Shown one piece after another: positions 59,906 to 64,000 of a stretch of 64,000 nt of DNA. Origin of the DNA: Bacillota bacterium (GTDB taxonomy: Bacteria > Bacillota > Clostridia > Acetivibrionales > Acetivibrionaceae); assembly GCA_023398495.1 (NCBI GenBank), contig JAEWSG010000240.1, positions 1 through 64,000 on the forward strand, given 5' to 3'. Position numbers and translations under genes: made by a program. Position 1 is the first letter of the stretch. Each line of letters begins with the position of its first letter. The notes beneath the pieces are model-generated. The model had not been told where the DNA came from. It did not search any database and was given only the letters and a program-made list of their open reading frames with translations.

Positions 59906-59933
59906 CGTAATTCATTTCTAGAAATGAATTACG
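59906..59933. repeat. Palindrome P3
   Basis: A perfect 28-bp palindrome, half-site CGTAATTCATTTCT, also centred on TTCTAGAA. It adjoins copy 2 of repeat D (59925-59946). Confidence 0.85.
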
Positions 59934-59946
59934 TTCAAAAGCACTA
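59925..59946 (-). repeat. Dispersed repeat D, copy 2
   Basis: On the minus strand CTAGTGCTTTTGAACGTAAT, nearly identical to 16091-16110. Overlaps the right arm of palindrome P3. Confidence 0.5.
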
Positions 59947-59987
59947 GGTTCTGGTTCTAAAAAGTCGGGTTGAATAATATTAATTTA

Positions 59988-60500
59988 TCACTTTTTGATA
60001 TGCTTCTTATGGAAAAATTCAGGAAAACCGTTACCATCCCAGTTTTGTATTTCCTTAGTGAAGTCTGCAATTTTCTCATCGGCCTTTTCCTGTGTTAACT
60101 TCCCTTCCTTTACTCTCAAAGCCATTCTTGATTTATATTTTGAAATCAATTTCTCCCTTTTCTGCTCAACTGTAAGTTTGTTGAATTCCTCTATGCCTTT
60201 GATTTTTTCATCAATTTTCTTCGTAATCTTATCTGCTTCTTCTTTAGAAATCTTACCTTCCTTCTGAAGCTCCAATATGTTTTTTTTCTTATTTTCCAAT
60301 ACTCTAACCGGATTCTTAAGCATTTCATCTTTCATGCGCTTATGTCGGCAGTTAAAATCATTTTCCCTTGAAACGTCAGTATTTTTTTGCTCAATAGCAG
60401 CAGGACTTGATGGTTTTGTTTTAACCGGTTCTGCAAACGCCACAGCAGTAAAAATGTTTGCTGTAACAGCAAAAGCTAATAACATTTTAGATTTTTTCAT
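59988..60500 (-). CDS. Secreted DUF2680-like helical protein
   Basis: 170 aa. Signal peptide (1-23, MLLAFAVTANIFTAVAFA), then a Lys/Glu-rich, mostly helical mature part with two similar segments: LQKEGKISKEEADKITKKI and RVKEGKLTQEKADEKIADF, the K.GK[IL]...A[DE] pattern of DUF2680 proteins. ATG 60500 follows GAGAGGTG. Function unknown. Spacer 60501-60835 to sigK contains repeat C copy 2 and presumably both divergent promoters. Confidence 0.75.
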   Translation of the reverse strand: MKKSKMLLAFAVTANIFTAVAFAEPVKTKPSSPAAIEQKNTDVSRENDFNCRHKRMKDEMLKNPVRVLENKKKNILELQKEGKISKEEADKITKKIDEKIKGIEEFNKLTVEQKREKLISKYKSRMALRVKEGKLTQEKADEKIADFTKEIQNWDGNGFPEFFHKKHIKK

Positions 60501-60561
60501 TTTTGCACCTCTCATAATATGGAATTATGAAATTTACTTGCACAAATTTTTTATAGTGGCT

Positions 60562-60594
60562 ATTGACCAGTTATTTTTTGGTAATTACCTTATC
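60562..60594 (+). repeat. Dispersed repeat C, copy 2
   Basis: ATTGACCAGTTATTTTTTG then GTAATTACCTTATC, matching the inverted copy at 53250-53281. Lies between the divergent DUF2680 and sigK genes. Confidence 0.6.
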
Positions 60595-60835
60595 TATGAA
60601 AAATAAGAAAGTGCAAGTAATATTCACTTCCTTAATATAACCACCTTCCGAGATTTTATAGTGTAATTGTTGTGGTAGTTTTATGAGTTCCAATCAATAA
60701 AAACAAATTAAAGTAAATTTCAACTTTACTTTGAATTTTTGTATTCTTTCAAGAAAATTTATTAATGTACTTGCACCTTGTAAAAACAGAACTCATATAA
60801 TTAAAAGGTAGCCTATTTATCGGAGGTGCCCTGCC

Positions 60836-61546
60836 TTGTTTACAATAGCGTGCACATTACTTATTGAAGCCATTAGAAGTATATTCTTTCTTTTTGGATA
60901 TGTATCCAATGTTAATTCTTTTCCACAGCCCTTAAGCCCTGACGAGGAGCAGTACTATATCAAACGCCTTAAAGAAGGTGATGAAGAAGCAAGGAATATT
61001 TTGATTGAGAGAAATTTAAGGTTAGTAGCTCATATAGTAAAAAAATATAATGCTACTGTAGGTGATAGCGATGACCTTATATCCATCGGAACAATAGGTC
61101 TTATAAAAGCAATCGCTACATTTAATCATGAAAAAGGAACCAGACTGGCAACATATGCTGCCCGATGCATTGATAATGAAATTTTGATGCAGATCAGATC
61201 AAGTAAAAAGATTCAGAGTGAAGTATCCCTTCAGGACCCTATTGGCGTTGACCGGGAAGGAAATGAAATAGCACTTATTGACGTAATTGGAAATGAAGCT
61301 GAATCAGTTGTGGAAGAAGTAGAACTAAAAATGCAGGTTAAGCGTCTGTACAATAAAATGAAAGTAGTACTGAAAAACAGAGAAAAAATTGTTCTCGAAC
61401 TGAGGTACGGACTCTTAAACGGCACTAGCAAAACACAAAGAGAAATAGCAAAAATGCTAGGCATTTCAAGGTCGTATGTATCAAGAATTGAAAAGAAAGC
61501 TATAAAAAAACTGGGAAAAGAATTAAAAACAGAGGGCTGTCAATGA
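60836..61546 (+). CDS. sigK: Sporulation sigma factor SigK
   Basis: 236 aa. TTG start 7 nt after GGAGGTG. Short hydrophobic pro-sequence (1-25), then region 2 (RNLRLVAHIVKKYNATVGDSDDLISIGTIGLIKAIATFNHEKGTRLATYAARCIDNEILM) and region 4 (RLGL..G-like VLELRYGLLNGTSKTQREIAKMLGISRSYVSRIEKKAIKKL). Late mother-cell sigma for coat and cortex genes. The gene is continuous, so no skin-type element interrupts it here. Confidence 0.96.
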   Translation: MFTIACTLLIEAIRSIFFLFGYVSNVNSFPQPLSPDEEQYYIKRLKEGDEEARNILIERNLRLVAHIVKKYNATVGDSDDLISIGTIGLIKAIATFNHEKGTRLATYAARCIDNEILMQIRSSKKIQSEVSLQDPIGVDREGNEIALIDVIGNEAESVVEEVELKMQVKRLYNKMKVVLKNREKIVLELRYGLLNGTSKTQREIAKMLGISRSYVSRIEKKAIKKLGKELKTEGCQ

Positions 61547-61559
61547 CAGCCCTTTTTTT
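61534..61559 (+). terminator. Intrinsic terminator of sigK
   Basis: GGGCTGTC AAT GACAGCCC then TTTTTTT. The stem contains the last codons and stop of sigK. Confidence 0.92.
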
Positions 61560-61591
61560 CAGGAACAAACAAGCCCTATAGTTTATTGGTT

Positions 61592-62674
61592 TTATGTTGC
61601 TTTATATTCCTTTATAAAATCCTTAAGAGACTTCTTTCTTAATACACCGCTTAATATATTCTTTAATAACAAAACCGTTATTGGTCCGATTATCATTCCA
61701 ATAAAGCTGAATATTCTTAATCCCACATACATGGAAAGCAAAGTAACTAAAGGATGCAAGCCTATTTGCTGGCCTAAGACTTTAGGCTCTATTATCTGTC
61801 TTACTACCAATACTACTCCATAAAGTATTATCAGCGAGATGCCCATTCGTATATCACCTGTAATAAAATTATATATTGACCACGGAATCAGCACCCCCCC
61901 TGTCCCAAGTATAGGCAGGGCATCTATTATACTTATCAGCAATCCCAACAGAATCTTTTGTCTGATGCCGATAATACTAAAACCTACACTTAACTCAACA
62001 AAAGTTATACTCATCAAGATTAGTTGTGCTCTTATATATCCAAAAAGTGCTGCAAACATGTCATCTTTAATACTTACAACCTTTTCTACCCATGATTCAG
62101 GGATAGTAGCCTTAATATAATCATAAATTTCTTCCCTGTCTGCCGCCATAAAATATGTTGAGAGTATAGTAACAATAAGAAAAATTATTGCCTGGGGGAT
62201 TGATATAGCTGTATTAAATACTCCTTTTGCAAAGGAGGTTCCATACCCAGCTATGGTATCTGTCAAATTTTTTATCATTCCTGTCGCATTTTTAGTTAGC
62301 TCTTCAGGCAGTCTGAAATAAATATCTGAAGCCCTATTTATGAAATCTCTAACATTGTTATAAATCTCTTGAGAATATTGAGGCATAACCTCATATAAAC
62401 TACGTGCTTCCTGATACAGCCTTGATATTAAAAAAGCCAACAGACCTCCAATAATAACAAGAACAAGCAGCAGTGAAATTATTGCTGAAACCTTTCTATT
62501 AAGTTTTGCCTTTTTTATTAGCAGTTTGATTAGTGGCTCTACCATCGATGACAACGCTAATGCAATTATAAAAGGTGCAATATACAGTATTGAATTAAAA
62601 AAAATGAGAACGCCTAATACTGTACCTCCAACTATGAGCAACAACTTCAAAAATAGTTTTAATCCTTTATTCAT
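61592..62674 (-). CDS. ytvI: Sporulation membrane protein YtvI (AI-2E transporter family)
   Basis: 360 aa. About eight TM segments (first: FLKLLLIVGGTVLGVLIFF and LYIAPFIIALALSSMVEPLI). ALPILGTGGVLIPWSIY and EPKVLGQQIGLHPLVTLLSMYVGLRIF are typical of the AI-2E/PerM superfamily; YtvI is its sporulation-linked branch in Firmicutes. Transport role unproven. Convergent with sigK. Confidence 0.88.
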   Translation of the reverse strand: MNKGLKLFLKLLLIVGGTVLGVLIFFNSILYIAPFIIALALSSMVEPLIKLLIKKAKLNRKVSAIISLLLVLVIIGGLLAFLISRLYQEARSLYEVMPQYSQEIYNNVRDFINRASDIYFRLPEELTKNATGMIKNLTDTIAGYGTSFAKGVFNTAISIPQAIIFLIVTILSTYFMAADREEIYDYIKATIPESWVEKVVSIKDDMFAALFGYIRAQLILMSITFVELSVGFSIIGIRQKILLGLLISIIDALPILGTGGVLIPWSIYNFITGDIRMGISLIILYGVVLVVRQIIEPKVLGQQIGLHPLVTLLSMYVGLRIFSFIGMIIGPITVLLLKNILSGVLRKKSLKDFIKEYKAT

Positions 62675-62884
62675 ATATGTTTACTCCAAAATATATTATT
62701 TTTCCATAAAATTAAATGGTATAGACAACATAAGTAGAAAACTCAACCCTCAAATACAGATACTTATATGATAATATTTTATATCTGATAGAGCAAGTAT
62801 TAATTATTTTTTACTATTGGAAAAATGGTCATAAATAAGGAGAAAGACCCGTATCTACTGGTCTACGAGTCCCCTTAATTTAAT

Positions 62885-62903
62885 TAGTAGTTTGTCGAAC
62901 TAC
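62885..62903. other. Small hairpin in the ytvI-mutS2 spacer
   Basis: AGTAGTT TGTCG AACTACT, 7-bp stem. The 396-bp spacer 62675-63070 otherwise shows no gene, RNA or clear promoter. Confidence 0.4.
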
Positions 62904-63070
62904 TTATAAAATATAGTTTTTTCAACCATTTGTCAATACTTCTGTACGTTCTACTTTCCAAACGATGTAATCTTATGTTAAACATGTTATAACACTTCTG
63001 CAAAACATGCATTATCACAATATGAAAACAGGAAGTTATTTTTCGTTATCCCTAAGCAATATACTTTAAA

Positions 63071-64000
63071 TTATTTAAGCTCAACAATTGTAACCCCTGA
63101 CTCTCCCTCTCCATACTTACCAAGACGGTATGAATTGACTCTTTTGTTTGTCTTTAAATACTGATGAATGCCGCTTCTTAATACCCCTGTACCCTTACCG
63201 TGAATTATTGATATCTCAGAAAGCCCGGATATAACTGCATCATCAAGATATTTATCAACATTTTCCAATGCATCATCAAGGTTAAGTCCACGCAGGTCTA
63301 TTTCGGTGCTGATGCTCCTTGCCTTAGACCTCCCGATCTCTCCTACCCCAGTTCTTTTTATCTGTGCTTTCTGTTCATCAATTATTTTTAAATTGGTAAT
63401 ATGCACATTTATTTTCATAATTCCAGCCTGAACTATAGCTTCACCATTTTTGTCCGGTGGTGAAATAACAGTTCCCTTCTGGTTTAAGTCCATAATAAGA
63501 ACGCTGTCTCCCGGTTTCAAGTTTTTGGGCGGTTTTACAAGTGTATTCTTCTTTATAATCGGCTTACTTAACGCTTCTTCAATATTGTCTATCTTATTTT
63601 TCAGCTTTAGCCTCATATCTTCAGCTTCTCTCTGAATTTGTACACTTTCTCTTTCCTTTTGTATTTTTCTCATTTCAGAAAGAATATTCTCAGCTTCATG
63701 CTTTGCATCGAGCAAAACCCTTCTTGCCTCTTCCCTTGCCTCTTTTATAATACTTTCTTTCTTATCTTCAAACCTTTTTCTTTGCTCATCAATCTCTTTT
63801 TTGATTTTTTCAGCCTCATACTTTAAATTCTGTGCCTGTCTTCTTTCACTTTCAGATTGATTAAGATTCTTTTCAATAGATAAAAGCATATCTTCAAATT
63901 TGATTTCCTCACTTGTAAGATAACTCTTTGCACGCTCTACAACCGTGTCAACAAGCCCTAATCTGTACGATATGGCAAAAGCATTACTTCTGCCTGGCAC
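63071..64000 (-). CDS. mutS2: MutS2 (3' part, cut by window end)
   Basis: About 309 C-terminal residues of a protein of about 790 aa. Starts within GRSNAFAISYRLGL, which follows the ATPase core; long coiled coil (about 45-165, KKEIDEQRKRFEDKKES), KOW-like GDSVLIMDLNQKGTVISPP, and the C-terminal Smr nuclease domain with EIDLRGLNLDDALENVDKYLDDA and IIHGKGTGVLRSGIHQYL. MutS2 rescues collided ribosomes and/or suppresses recombination. The true start lies beyond base 64000. Confidence 0.95.
   Translation of the reverse strand: MPGRSNAFAISYRLGLVDTVVERAKSYLTSEEIKFEDMLLSIEKNLNQSESERRQAQNLKYEAEKIKKEIDEQRKRFEDKKESIIKEAREEARRVLLDAKHEAENILSEMRKIQKERESVQIQREAEDMRLKLKNKIDNIEEALSKPIIKKNTLVKPPKNLKPGDSVLIMDLNQKGTVISPPDKNGEAIVQAGIMKINVHITNLKIIDEQKAQIKRTGVGEIGRSKARSISTEIDLRGLNLDDALENVDKYLDDAVISGLSEISIIHGKGTGVLRSGIHQYLKTNKRVNSYRLGKYGEGESGVTIVELK

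Noticed and set aside
60836..61546. skin-like element in sigK
   Set aside because: sigK is complete in one frame from region 1 to region 4 with an intact terminator.

Overview
The window comes from a low-GC, spore-forming, cellulolytic clostridium. Three things point there: a dockerin-bearing expansin (218-1177), sporulation genes (SpoVD-type PBP, Spo0E-like protein, SigK, YtvI) and classical Firmicutes gene orders. A MurE with the DNPR motif indicates meso-diaminopimelate peptidoglycan. The cellulosomal expansin fits the Acetivibrio (Clostridium) clariflavus/thermocellus group best; that is inference, not identification.

Layout. (1) 1-3.7 kb is an accessory region: the cellulosomal expansin, then a minus-strand cassette consisting of a stand-alone structured RNA with its own promoter and terminator (3096-3261), a free-standing reverse transcriptase (1689-2891) and a small membrane protein (1439-1678). 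The cassette sits between two gene fragments, the 5' end of a secreted-protein gene on the left and a truncated murA on the right. (2) 3.9-9.5 kb is a plus-strand module: VTC-type polymerase, DUF4956 membrane protein, CotH-like protein and a two-component system. Matching 11-bp tandem repeats precede the first gene and the regulator. (3) 9.6-21.4 kb is the dcw cell-wall/division cluster on the minus strand (mraZ-rsmH-ftsL-spoVD-murE-murF-mraY-ftsW-murG), with an MraZ box at its head. It lacks murD, and an approximately 500-bp TTCTTTTGTA repeat tract splits rsmH from ftsL. (4) 21.6-27.5 kb: rodA, Spo0E-like, lgt, two M16 peptidase homologues and a small membrane protein. (5) 27.6-46.2 kb: a near-continuous minus-strand run rpsB-tsf-pyrH-frr-x-uppS-cdsA-dxr-rseP-ispG, then rimP-nusA-ylxR-ylxQ-infB-rbfA-nrnA-truB-ribF. 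(6) 46.2-53.2 kb, plus strand: typA, mltG, yrrM-like methyltransferase, U32 protein and a PbpI-like PBP. (7) 53.4-59.4 kb: a MacAB-like exporter operon ending in an SLH-domain protein. (8) 59.4-64 kb: a palindrome-rich spacer, a DUF2680 protein, intact sigK, ytvI and the 3' part of mutS2.

The core is vertically inherited housekeeping: lipid II synthesis, elongation/division SEDS and PBP proteins, isoprenoid carrier synthesis (dxr, ispG, uppS), phospholipid and lipoprotein maturation, and translation. The unusual material is the RT/RNA cassette, the dcw repeat tract, and several small structured dispersed repeats in spacers (families at 25.6/37.1/42.6 kb, 18.4/30.5 kb, 53.25/60.56 kb and 16.09/59.93 kb).

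The best candidate for an undescribed system is the RNA-RT-membrane-protein cassette at 1.4-3.3 kb. It resembles retrons and defence-associated RT systems in layout, but I cannot assign it to a known class by eye.
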